Source: Asanoa iriomotensis
Lineage (GTDB): Bacteria > Actinomycetota > Actinomycetes > Mycobacteriales > Micromonosporaceae
Length of the DNA: 64,000 nucleotides
Direction: 5' to 3'
Assembly: GCF_016862515.1 (NCBI RefSeq)
Contig: NZ_BONC01000004.1
Location: 124,001-188,000, forward strand
In this document: piece by piece, positions 15,104-22,640 of the stretch
How the letters are laid out: every line of letters starts with the position of its first letter
Position numbering within the stretch: the stretch's first letter is position 1
Notes under the pieces: generated by a model
Told to the model about the DNA's origin: nothing
Seen by the model: only the letters and a program-made list of their open reading frames with translations
The model's database searches: none
Made by a program: the position numbers and the translations under genes

Positions 15104-16939
15104 CTACGAGCGGTGGAGTTGCTCCATAAGCAGGACAACGCCTTCACCGTGGTCGTCGAGGGGCGAGCAGGCGACCGAGCATGTGATCTTGCGGCCGATC
15201 CGGTTGACGGCGGCCAGTTCGACAGGTCCGGTGCGCTGTCTCGACGTGCGGCACTGCTCGACGATCGCGCGGAGGTGGCTGACTGCCAGGCCGAAGTCCA
15301 GGCTGAAGAAGGGTTGCTGGCTGACTTCGTGGCTGCGTAGGCCCCAGAGCTCCTCGGCGCCGCGGTTCCAGCTTCGCACCCGCAATTGGGAGTCGAGGAC
15401 GACGACGCCGGCGACGATGCTCGACAGGACGCCCGACAGGAAGGTGCGTGCCTCGTCGAGCTCGCCCCTGCGGATGCGCAACTCCTCGTTCATCGTCTCG
15501 AGTTCTTCGTTGCCGGATTCGAGTTCTTCGTTGGTGGTCTCCAGTTCCTCGTTGGTCGACTGGAGCTCTTCGTTGGTGGTCTCGAGCTCCTCGATGCTGG
15601 CCTGGAGTTCTTCGTTGGTCGACTGGAGCGACTCGTATGCCTTCTGCAGGTCCTGCCGCGTGCGTTGGAGTTCGTTCTGCAGCTTGCTCGCCGTCGTCGT
15701 GTCGACGAACGTCAACGCCGTCCCGACCTTCCGCTTGTCGTCGTCGAACAACGGTTGGAGCAGAACGTCGATGTACTCGACGCTGCCATTCGTCAGGTGG
15801 CGCTCGGCGGCGGTCACCCGTAGGTGACGTCTCTCGGCTTCTGCTTGCTCGATCATGGGTCGCAGGTCGACTGGCTGGTGCGACAGTTCGAGGTCCTGGA
15901 AGGGGCGGTTCAGGTCGGTTGCGGCGAGTCCGAACATGTCGCGGGCCAGGTCGTTGAACATGGATACCGTTCCGTCGACATCGACCAGGACGACCGCGTT
16001 CGGCGCCGCCTCGATGGTCAGGTCACGCAGCCGGCGTCGGCGCGCCACCTCTCGCAGCTCGGACTGGATCGGCGTCTGGATGGGTGGCAGCGCGGGAGGG
16101 GTCTGGGCGGTATCGCCTGCCCGGCGACGGAAGAGGCGTCGCCGCAGATTGGCGACTTCGAACCGGTTGCTGTCGGTCAACAGCATCTCGGCCTTGCCGA
16201 GGAAAAGGTAGCCGCCATCACGAAGCGCGAAATGGTACCGGTCGATGATCTGCTTTTGTGTTTCGACGTTGAAGTACATCAGGGTGTTGCGGCAGACCAG
16301 CATGTCGAGCCGGGAGATCGGCGCGTCGCGGGTGATGTCGTGCCGCCCGAAGATGACCCGGCCACGCAGGTCGTTGTTGACGGTGTACTGCTCGCCATCG
16401 GACGCGAAGTACCGTTCTCGCAGGTCGGCGGGGACCGGCGCGAGAGACGTGGCCGGGTATGTGCCGCTGCGTGCCTCACGCAGGGCGTCCTCGTCGACGT
16501 CCGTCCCGTAGATCTTCACTCGGTTGGCAAACTCGTCTTCGCCGAGGATCTCGGCGAAGAGGATCGCCAGCGTGTAGGGCTCCTCCCCGGTGGAGCACCC
16601 GGCGCTCCATACCCGGATCTGGCCGTCCGGACGTGCCTCGAGCAACTCCGGGATGATCTGCTCACGTACCTCGGCCCAACAGTCGGGGTCCCGGAAGAAG
16701 CTGGTGACGTTGATCAGGATTGTGTTGAACAGGGCGGAGAACTCGGCGGCGTCGGTCTCGAGCACGTCCCTGTAGTCGACGTAGTTCGCGACGGCGATGT
16801 CGTTCATACGTTTGCTGATACGCCGAGCCACTGACGATCGCTTGTAGCCGGTGAAATCGAATCCCCGCGCATCGCGAATAAAGATCAACAGTTCGTCGAG
16901 GCCCGGTTCGCGGATTTCCGCAGACATGCGTGGCGTCAC
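15104..16939 (-). CDS. CheR-type methyltransferase with PAS domains and a TNEEL coiled coil
   Basis: The protein has about 611 residues. Residues ~10-280 are a CheR domain: an N-terminal helical part (YKRSSVARRISKRM) and a SAM-binding core (VWSAGCSTGEEPYTLAIL, then FCNR-like LVCRNTLMYF). A PAS-like domain follows (AAPNAVVLVDVDGTV). Next is a long coiled coil of repeated TNEELQ/ETTNEEL units, then a second PAS-like domain (GVVVLDSQLRVRSWNRGAEELWG). No histidine kinase domain is attached, unlike many CheB-CheR-PAS hybrids. GTG 16939 overlaps the CheB stop by 4 nt and has a GAGG site; ATG 16927 is the alternative. The expected reaction is glutamate methylation of a receptor-like target, but no chemoreceptor is encoded nearby. 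Confidence 0.85.
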   Translation of the reverse strand: MTPRMSAEIREPGLDELLIFIRDARGFDFTGYKRSSVARRISKRMNDIAVANYVDYRDVLETDAAEFSALFNTILINVTSFFRDPDCWAEVREQIIPELLEARPDGQIRVWSAGCSTGEEPYTLAILFAEILGEDEFANRVKIYGTDVDEDALREARSGTYPATSLAPVPADLRERYFASDGEQYTVNNDLRGRVIFGRHDITRDAPISRLDMLVCRNTLMYFNVETQKQIIDRYHFALRDGGYLFLGKAEMLLTDSNRFEVANLRRRLFRRRAGDTAQTPPALPPIQTPIQSELREVARRRRLRDLTIEAAPNAVVLVDVDGTVSMFNDLARDMFGLAATDLNRPFQDLELSHQPVDLRPMIEQAEAERRHLRVTAAERHLTNGSVEYIDVLLQPLFDDDKRKVGTALTFVDTTTASKLQNELQRTRQDLQKAYESLQSTNEELQASIEELETTNEELQSTNEELETTNEELESGNEELETMNEELRIRRGELDEARTFLSGVLSSIVAGVVVLDSQLRVRSWNRGAEELWGLRSHEVSQQPFFSLDFGLAVSHLRAIVEQCRTSRQRTGPVELAAVNRIGRKITCSVACSPLDDHGEGVVLLMEQLHRS

Positions 16940-17550
16940 TTGGCCCTCGCTTCGATCAGGCCGCGGATGACGAGACCGATCTCGTCGATCGGCAGCACGA
17001 AGTCGACGGGGTTCGCCGTCAGGGCCGCCTCCGGCATGCCGGCGAACTCCGCCGAAGCGGGGTCCTGCACGATCACGGTGCCGCCGCGGGACTTCACGGC
17101 CGCAACACCCATCGCACCGTCCCGACCGGTCCCGGTCAGTACACACGCGATGGCACGCGAGCCGTACGCACCGGCAACCGATTCGAACAGCAGATCCGCG
17201 GACGGGCGGACAAAATGGACCAGCTCGGTGCTGGCGAGGCTGACCACGCCCCACGGCCCCGCAAGCAGGTGCCGGTTAGGCGGCGCCACATAAACGGTCC
17301 CGGGTCGCAGATGCTCATCGGCCTCCGCCAGCTTCACATGCAACGCGGTCCGTCGCGCCAGCACCTCGGCGATGACCGTCTCGTGCCGGGGATCCAGATG
17401 CTGCACCACCAGGACGGGTACTCCGAATCCTGCCGGCAGCTCGCCGAGGACCTTGCCCAGCGCCGTGATCCCGCCGGCCGAGGCCGCCAACGCGACGACC
17501 GCGTAGCGCTCGCCCGCACCGCTGCTGGCGCCGGGGACGTCATCAGCCAC
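16936..17550 (-). CDS. CheB-type methylesterase (stand-alone catalytic domain)
   Basis: The 204-residue protein has the complete CheB catalytic triad in the right motifs: Ser24 in LAASAGG, His51 in VVQHLDP and Asp144 in TGTGRDGAMG. It lacks the receiver domain of classical CheB, so it is not controlled by CheA phosphorylation in the usual way. It would hydrolyse glutamyl methyl esters or deamidate glutamines on a sensor protein. It lies just upstream of, and is coupled to, the CheR-PAS gene. With CheR it forms a methylation-demethylation pair of unknown target, probably a stress or light sensing system. Confidence 0.87.
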   Translation of the reverse strand: MADDVPGASSGAGERYAVVALAASAGGITALGKVLGELPAGFGVPVLVVQHLDPRHETVIAEVLARRTALHVKLAEADEHLRPGTVYVAPPNRHLLAGPWGVVSLASTELVHFVRPSADLLFESVAGAYGSRAIACVLTGTGRDGAMGVAAVKSRGGTVIVQDPASAEFAGMPEAALTANPVDFVLPIDEIGLVIRGLIEARAK

Positions 17551-17639
17551 GTCGTCCCTCCGTCCCCGGATAGTTCGGACAATCCCAGCAGCATCTTATG
17601 CTCGCGTTGTGTGAGCGCCCGGAGGACGGCCGGACCGGT

Positions 17640-18098
17640 TTACGTTTCTCTGTCCCGGGCGCCCACAGTCATCACAAGGCGCAGTGTGATTCCGAATTGC
17701 CCTGGTCGGACAGTCATCTCGTCAACGAGTTGTCGTGTCAACGATAGCCCGCCATTGATCATTGGCTCACGCGATGCGGTCGGCCGGGCCAACTCGATGC
17801 CATCACATCCGTCGGAGATCTCAGCGATGAGCTGGCCACCGTTATCGTGCAGGACGGAAAGGACTCGTGCGGGCCCGCCGCGCTGGATCGCTTGGTTAAG
17901 AGCCTGGACGATCGCGACCGCGAACCTCAGCGCCCGATCGCCGCTGAGACCGACTTCCAACGCTGACTCGTAGCAGACGGCGCCCAGCCGCGGGACATCG
18001 CCGTCCAAGAATGCCTCGTTGACCAGGACGTCACCGACAACGCTTCGTCCACGCAACCATGCTCTCGGCCGCACCCGGACCACCCCCTGCGCGCACAT
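17640..18098 (-). CDS. RsbW-like ATP-binding protein (HATPase)
   Basis: The protein has about 152 residues. The C-terminal two thirds fit a GHKL ATPase of the anti-sigma-factor kinase type: an N-box-like ALNQAIQRGG, a G1-like EISDGCDGIE and a G2-like NGGLSLTRQLVDEM. Members phosphorylate STAS antagonists or act in partner switching. The only STAS-like sequence nearby is the broken fragment at 12903-13112. The start is uncertain: ATG 18098 is used, but GTG codons 15-24 nt further in, close to a GGGGG stretch, could serve. It is divergent from the EAL gene with about 160 nt between the starts. Confidence 0.65.
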   Translation of the reverse strand: MCAQGVVRVRPRAWLRGRSVVGDVLVNEAFLDGDVPRLGAVCYESALEVGLSGDRALRFAVAIVQALNQAIQRGGPARVLSVLHDNGGQLIAEISDGCDGIELARPTASREPMINGGLSLTRQLVDEMTVRPGQFGITLRLVMTVGARDRET

Positions 18099-18259
18099 GC
18101 GGCTGCATACGCCGGGGTCCTGGGCGACTCGGGTGGAGCTTAGCGAGCGGCCGTGTCGCTCGGAAGTGCTCTTTCGGCCCATCGGACGTCGCAACGGGCG
18201 ATAGTCGCACCGCGGCACGAACACCGTCGCCGACCGGTTGGGAGCTGGTTTGTGCGGGT

Positions 18260-19441
18260 ATGGTCGGAGTGGTGGAAGTCGTGACACCGCTCGATCGAAT
18301 GGATCGGGCGCGTCTTGAGGTATCCGCGGAGCGTGGTCGGGCCAGGCGCGCAGCGCACCTCGCGGCACGGCACGAGCAGTTGGCCACCGCCGGGCCGGTC
18401 CAGCTACGTGACCTCCACCAACGGGCAGCCGCGGCCAACCGTGAGACGGAGCGGCGTCACCTCGCCGCCGAGGGGATACAGGCGTCGCACCTCGCCAGGC
18501 TGCGGGCGTCCGCGTGGGACGCGACGCGCCAGCCGTCGGCGAGCGATACGCCTTCCCCCTTGTTCAGCGACCGGCTGGCGATCGCGACCGATCGCGACGC
18601 CCTGGAGCCATCCGCTCGTCGCGACCGCGGCGACGATGCCGATCCGGCGCCGGACGCGTTGGCGGCAGAGCTGCGGACCGCCATCGACAGAGGTCAGCTC
18701 CGCGTCGAATACCAGCCGATCGTCTCGTTGTCCGACCGCCAGATGATAGGAGTGGAGGCGCTTGTGCGGTGGCAGCACCCACGGTTGGGTCTGCTCCAGC
18801 CGGACCAGTTCCTTGCACTAGCAGAGGAAATCGGCGTTATCACTCGGCTGGACCAGGCGGTTCTGGCGGAAGCGACCAGCGAGGCCGCGCGTTGGCTGCG
18901 TGCGACACCGGATCCGCCGTTCGTGAGCGTCAATATCACCGCCGGCCACCTGCAGGACTCCGGCCTGGTCCGTGAGATCGCCACGCTACTTGGTGAGACC
19001 GGTCTACCGGCCTCCCACCTCCACCTGGAGATCGTTGAAGGAGCGGTTGTCCGCCCATACGGGCCGTCCCTCGCCACGCTCGACGATCTCGTCCGCCTCG
19101 GAGTAACTGTCGCGATCGATGACTTCGGAACGGGATACAGCAACCTGTCCTACCTGCGGCGGCTGCCGGTCAAGACGATCAAAGTCGACCGGAGCTTCGT
19201 CGCGGACATCTGCCCACCCGGCGGCGGACCCGACCCCGCGGGCGCAGAGATCCTCGTAGCGATCATCACCCTGTCGCACGCGCTCGGGCTGACCGTCACC
19301 GTGGAAGGAGTCGAGACCGCCGCTCAGGCGGAGTGGCTCCGGTCGATCGGCGCCGATTCCGCCCAAGGCTGGCACTTCGGACGGCCTGTGGGCATGAAAG
19401 CGATTCGGGCAACAATCGGCGCCGGACGCGGCACGGGGTGA
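18260..19441 (+). CDS. EAL-domain cyclic-di-GMP phosphodiesterase
   Basis: The protein has 393 residues. The first ~95 residues are a charged helical region (RHEQLATAGP..., DLHQRAAAANRE, ERRHLAAEGI) homologous to the start of the GAF-ANTAR protein at 13343. Residues ~140-385 form a complete EAL domain: E166-A-L168, VSVNITAGHL, LEIVEG, IDDFGTGYSNL, IKVDRSFV and VEGVET. All usual catalytic and metal residues appear present, so it should hydrolyse c-di-GMP. Start options are ATG 18260 or, if leaderless from a TATGGT box at 18259-18264, GTG 18272. No membrane segment is seen. In actinomycetes c-di-GMP often controls development, which would fit a regulatory island. Confidence 0.87.
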   Translation: MVGVVEVVTPLDRMDRARLEVSAERGRARRAAHLAARHEQLATAGPVQLRDLHQRAAAANRETERRHLAAEGIQASHLARLRASAWDATRQPSASDTPSPLFSDRLAIATDRDALEPSARRDRGDDADPAPDALAAELRTAIDRGQLRVEYQPIVSLSDRQMIGVEALVRWQHPRLGLLQPDQFLALAEEIGVITRLDQAVLAEATSEAARWLRATPDPPFVSVNITAGHLQDSGLVREIATLLGETGLPASHLHLEIVEGAVVRPYGPSLATLDDLVRLGVTVAIDDFGTGYSNLSYLRRLPVKTIKVDRSFVADICPPGGGPDPAGAEILVAIITLSHALGLTVTVEGVETAAQAEWLRSIGADSAQGWHFGRPVGMKAIRATIGAGRGTG

Positions 19442-19453
19442 GATCGCCCGGGC

Positions 19454-19984
19454 TCAACCGTCCAGGAAGGCCAGTTGGGCCGTCTTGTCCGGGGTGGTGA
19501 CCACGGTGTCGAAGGTGAAGCCGAGACGGCGCCAGCGAGCCAGCGCGCGCTCGTTGCGGACGTCGGGTTCGATCACGATCCGTTTCGTGCCGGGGTGGGC
19601 GAAAGCGAACCGGAGAAGCGCGCCGGCGACCGTACCCGTGAAGCCTGGTTTCGGTGTTTCAGCCGGTGCGAGGAACAGGTGGATGCCGAAGTCCCCGGCG
19701 CGGACGTCGTAGTGGTCACCGATCGGGTCGGCCTCGGGTCGGTAGGTCTGGAAGATGCCGACCGGTTCGCCGGCCAGCAGCATCAGGTAGGCGTGGTGGG
19801 TCTCCAGGCCGTCGACGTACGCGTAGATCTCGTGGACCAGCTCCTTGGAGTGGCCGGTCATGCCCCAGAACTCGGCGCGCGGCTGGGTCACCCACCCGTG
19901 GACGAGGTCGAGGTGGCGGACCGGGTCCAGCGGCACGAGCTGGAGGGTGCCGAGGTCCGGGAGCTCCTCCTCGTACGCCGTCAT
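19454..19984 (-). CDS. Siderophore-type GNAT N-acetyltransferase
   Basis: The 176-residue protein resembles the IucB/MbtK-like acyltransferases of siderophore biosynthesis: HLDLVHGWVTQPRAEFWGM at the start, then GIFQTYRPEADPIGDHYD, IHLFLAP and IVIEPDVRNERALARW. These motifs match the 'W..p....fw', 'H.y.....p.G' and 'EPd..N..a......' signatures of the family that acylates N-hydroxylysine or N-hydroxyornithine. The ATG overlaps the upstream small ORF by 4 nt, and an iron box precedes the pair, so both are probably repressed by iron. No other siderophore genes are in this window. Confidence 0.82.
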   Translation of the reverse strand: MTAYEEELPDLGTLQLVPLDPVRHLDLVHGWVTQPRAEFWGMTGHSKELVHEIYAYVDGLETHHAYLMLLAGEPVGIFQTYRPEADPIGDHYDVRAGDFGIHLFLAPAETPKPGFTGTVAGALLRFAFAHPGTKRIVIEPDVRNERALARWRRLGFTFDTVVTTPDKTAQLAFLDG

Positions 19985-20265
19985 CGCGTGTCCTTCAGCG
20001 GAAGCGGGCACACGAGCATCCGATGTGGACGCCAGCCGGGGAACGGCACGAGGTCGCCGACGCGCGCGAAGCCGAGGGCCTGGAGCGCGCGCCAGACGCG
20101 GGTGTTGGTCTCGGCGACGGCCAGCGAGACCCGTTCTCGTGGCGGGCACCCCAGCACGGCGCCGGCGAGCGTGCCGCCGACGTAGGCGACCGTCGCGGCG
20201 AACCCGGGCGCCTCCGCGGTCCACCGCAGCCGCCCCTCGACGGTCGGTGGCGCTACTCCGGGCAA
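19981..20265 (-). CDS. Small GNAT-like protein, 94 aa
   Basis: The TTG start at 20265 is used because a GGAG lies 6 nt upstream. The product resembles only the second half of a GNAT fold: FAATVAYVGGTLAGAVLG, then VSLAVAETNTRVWRALQALGF. It lacks a full acetyl-CoA site, so it may be a partial acetyltransferase or a partner of the full enzyme, with which it overlaps by 4 nt. The iron box begins about 15 nt upstream of the start. The coding assignment rests on coupling, codon bias and GNAT-like pattern; the function is unknown. Confidence 0.6.
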   Translation of the reverse strand: MPGVAPPTVEGRLRWTAEAPGFAATVAYVGGTLAGAVLGCPPRERVSLAVAETNTRVWRALQALGFARVGDLVPFPGWRPHRMLVCPLPLKDTR

Positions 20266-20279
20266 CGAGGGCTCCTAGG

Positions 20280-20298
20280 TTTGGTTAGGCTCACCTAA
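20280..20298. promoter_or_regulatory. Iron box (IdeR/DmdR-type operator)
   Basis: TTTGGTTAGGCTCACCTAA differs from the actinobacterial iron-box consensus TTAGGTTAGGCTCACCTAA at one of 19 positions. It lies 14 nt before the small GNAT-like gene and about 45 nt before the nitroreductase, so iron-loaded IdeR/DmdR would be expected to repress the leftward pair and perhaps the rightward gene. Confidence 0.85.
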
Positions 20299-20329
20299 CC
20301 ACAACGGATGGCGAGCGACAAGGCTGACC

Positions 20330-20335
20330 TAGACT
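20330..20335 (+). promoter_or_regulatory. Leaderless -10 box of the nitroreductase gene
   Basis: TAGACT ends 7 nt before ATG 20343; no ribosome site is visible, which fits a leaderless mRNA. Confidence 0.5.
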
Positions 20336-20342
20336 GGGCTTG

Positions 20343-20846
20343 ATGGAGACCTGGGATGCCATCCGTGCCAGGCGTAATGTGCGCCAGTACACCGCTGATC
20401 AAGTGTCGGATGCCGACCTCACCCGGATCCTGGAGGCGGGCCGGCGGGCGCCGTCGGCGTCCAACCGCCAGCACTGGGACTTCGTCGTCGTCACCGACCG
20501 GGAGCGGTTGGTCGAGCTCGCGACGGTCTGGCAGTCGGCGGGCCACATCGCCGGCGCGGCGGCCGCCATCGCGCTGGTGCTGCCGGTGCCCAACCAGGCG
20601 CTCGACTACTACGACCTGGGCCAGGCCACCTACGCGATGATGGTGGCCGCGGCCGACCTTGGCATCGGCACCGGGCACTCCTCGATCGGCGACCAGGCCA
20701 GGGCCCGCGCGATCCTGGGTGTTCCGGACACCCACGCGGTCGCCTACATGATGGGGGTCGGTTACCCCGCAGACCGGCCGCTGCGCCCGCTCAAGCGCCC
20801 GAACCGCCGACCCTTCGACGACGTCGTCCACCGCGACCGCTGGTAG
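20343..20846 (+). CDS. Nitroreductase family protein
   Basis: The 167-residue flavin enzyme opens METWDAIRARRNVRQYTADQ, where the early Arg-rich RRNVRQY segment is the FMN-binding signature. It continues with GRRAPSASNRQHWDFVVV and a C-terminal GVGYPADRP. It should be a cytoplasmic FMN-dependent NAD(P)H oxidoreductase. It is divergent from the iron-regulated acetyltransferase pair with the iron box in the shared region, so it might also respond to iron, for example in siderophore reduction; that is speculative. It is followed 4 nt later by the end of the convergent ABC permease gene. Confidence 0.86.
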   Translation: METWDAIRARRNVRQYTADQVSDADLTRILEAGRRAPSASNRQHWDFVVVTDRERLVELATVWQSAGHIAGAAAAIALVLPVPNQALDYYDLGQATYAMMVAAADLGIGTGHSSIGDQARARAILGVPDTHAVAYMMGVGYPADRPLRPLKRPNRRPFDDVVHRDRW

Positions 20847-20850
20847 ACCG

Positions 20851-21672
20851 TCAGAACAGTTGCAGCGAACCCGTTCGTTGCGCGTGCCGCTCCCCCACAC
20901 GCAGCAGCACCGCCGTCAGGCCCAGCAGCACCGCCGACAGGCCCGCCAGAAACGCGAGGTGGCCCGCCAGCTCGCCGGTGTCCCGGCCGTCGAGCAGGGC
21001 GCCGCGCAGGACCGTGAGGCTGGTGGTCAGCGGGAACGCGAGGCCGATGGCCTTGACCCAGACCGGCAGCGCGAACAACGGCAGCCGGACACCGGCGACG
21101 AACCACAGTGGATCGTCGAGCAGGGTGTAGAGGAAAGCCGAGTCGCGGCTGAACATGAGCAGGCTGTTGAGGAACGCGCCCCAGGCCACCGCCGGCACCA
21201 GCAGGGCGAGGGCCGCGACCGCGAGCATGCCCGGGTGTGCCAGGTGCAGGCTGCCGGTGGCGAGCGCGGCGGCGATCCCGAAACACCCGAACAGCCAGGC
21301 GTTCTGCACCAGCGCGCTGGATCCGTTGGCCAGCACCAGGGCCATCCGGCTGGCCGGCGTCAGGAACATCGCCTCGAGCGTCCCGCTGACCCGCTCGAAG
21401 GAGAAGTGCCAGGCGGACTGCACGAGCGAGAAGAAGAAGGTGTACGCGAGCGCGCCCGCGGCCAGGAACGCCAGCAGCCGGCCGGGTTCGGCGACCAGCG
21501 GCCACCGTTGCGCCGCACCGGGCGCGGAGGTGACCGGCAGGACCGTGTAGTACGTGGTCGCCAGCGTCAGCACCGGCCACAGCAGCATCGAGAACACGAC
21601 GAGCTTGCTGCCGAAGATCCGGCGGTGCTGCTTGAGGCCCTCGGCGGCGAAGACCCGCAGTGCGGCGCTCAT
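20851..21672 (-). CDS. ABC-2 type transporter permease
   Basis: The 273-residue membrane protein has about six hydrophobic segments and a large loop containing ERVSGTLEAMFLTPASR, the ABC-2 permease consensus ('eG tle.l..tP..'). It should form the membrane part of an exporter with the ATP-binding protein whose stop overlaps its ATG by 4 nt and with the third gene, another ABC-2 permease. It is the last gene of this leftward operon. The substrate is unknown; drug, lipid or cell-wall precursor export are the usual options. Confidence 0.85.
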   Translation of the reverse strand: MSAALRVFAAEGLKQHRRIFGSKLVVFSMLLWPVLTLATTYYTVLPVTSAPGAAQRWPLVAEPGRLLAFLAAGALAYTFFFSLVQSAWHFSFERVSGTLEAMFLTPASRMALVLANGSSALVQNAWLFGCFGIAAALATGSLHLAHPGMLAVAALALLVPAVAWGAFLNSLLMFSRDSAFLYTLLDDPLWFVAGVRLPLFALPVWVKAIGLAFPLTTSLTVLRGALLDGRDTGELAGHLAFLAGLSAVLLGLTAVLLRVGERHAQRTGSLQLF

Positions 21673-22640
21673 GAGACGGGAGCCGGGGCGGCCATGGCGA
21701 GGATCGCGTCTTCCAGCGTCGGCGGGTTGACCTCCAGCCGCACGATCGCGCCGCCGGCCCGGACCACCGCGGTGGCCAGCTCGCCGGCCAGGTCGTCGGG
21801 GCTGCGCAGGACGTACGTCGGCCGTCCCTCGGCGTCCAGCCCGGTCTCGACCTCGGCACCGAGCGCGCCGACGGCGACGGAGACCGCGGGCGCCGCCTCC
21901 GCGAGCGTCAGCTCCACCGTGTGCGGCAGTCGGGTGCCCGCGGTCAGCGCGGTCGGGCTGCCCTCGGCGACCAGCCGGCCGCGGTCGATCACGTACACGT
22001 GGCCGCACAGCTCCTCGACCTCGGCCAGGTAGTGCGAGGTGAGCAGCACGCCCACGCCCTCCTGGGCGAGCCGGGCCACCACCGCGCGCAGGTCGCGGGC
22101 GATCGGCGCGTCCAGGCCGAGGGTGGGCTCGTCGAGCAGGAGGTACGCGGGTTGGTTGATCAGGCCGCGGGCGATGCTGAGCCGCTGGCGCATGCCGCGC
22201 GAGTAGCGCTCCACGAGGGTGTCGGCGGCGTCGGGCAGGCCGACCAGCTCGAGCAGCTCGTCGATGCGGGCGCGCAGCGTGGCGCGGGGGACGTCGTAGA
22301 GCTGGCCGAAGTACCAGAGATTCTCGCGGCCGGTCAGCCGCGCGTACACCATGCGCTCCCCGCCGGCGATCAGGTTGATCCGGCGGCGGACCGCGCGGGC
22401 GTCCCGGACGACGTCGAGCCCGTCCACCGTGATGGTGCCGGTCGTCGGATGCAGCAGCGTGGCGATGATCTTGATGGTGGTGGTCTTGCCGGCGCCGTTG
22501 AGGCCGAGCAGGCCGGTCACCGCGCCGGGCGGGATCGACAGCGACAGGCCGTCGACCGCGCGGGTCTCGGTGCCGCCGGAGCGCCGGAACAGCGTCCGTT
22601 TCGCTGGATAGGTCTTGCGCAGCTCGCGCGTGACGATCAC
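21669..22640 (-). CDS. ABC transporter ATP-binding protein
   Basis: The 323-residue ATPase has Walker A GLNGAGKTTT, a YSRGMRQRLSIARGL signature motif (an S-R-G-M variant of LSGGQ), Walker B YLLLDEPTLGLD and a switch His in TSHYLAE. The C-terminal ~80 residues are a regulatory extension typical of DrrA/NatA-type exporters. GTG 22640 is preceded by a clear GGAGG. It overlaps both neighbouring permease genes by 4 nt, so the three are expressed as one unit. With two different ABC-2 permeases it should form a heterodimeric exporter. Confidence 0.9.
   Translation of the reverse strand: MIVTRELRKTYPAKRTLFRRSGGTETRAVDGLSLSIPPGAVTGLLGLNGAGKTTTIKIIATLLHPTTGTITVDGLDVVRDARAVRRRINLIAGGERMVYARLTGRENLWYFGQLYDVPRATLRARIDELLELVGLPDAADTLVERYSRGMRQRLSIARGLINQPAYLLLDEPTLGLDAPIARDLRAVVARLAQEGVGVLLTSHYLAEVEELCGHVYVIDRGRLVAEGSPTALTAGTRLPHTVELTLAEAAPAVSVAVGALGAEVETGLDAEGRPTYVLRSPDDLAGELATAVVRAGGAIVRLEVNPPTLEDAILAMAAPAPVS

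Noticed and set aside
15480-15640. Repeated ~21-nt units suggestive of a CRISPR-like array
   Set aside because: The repeats are in frame, encode a TNEEL coiled coil, and have no unique spacers.
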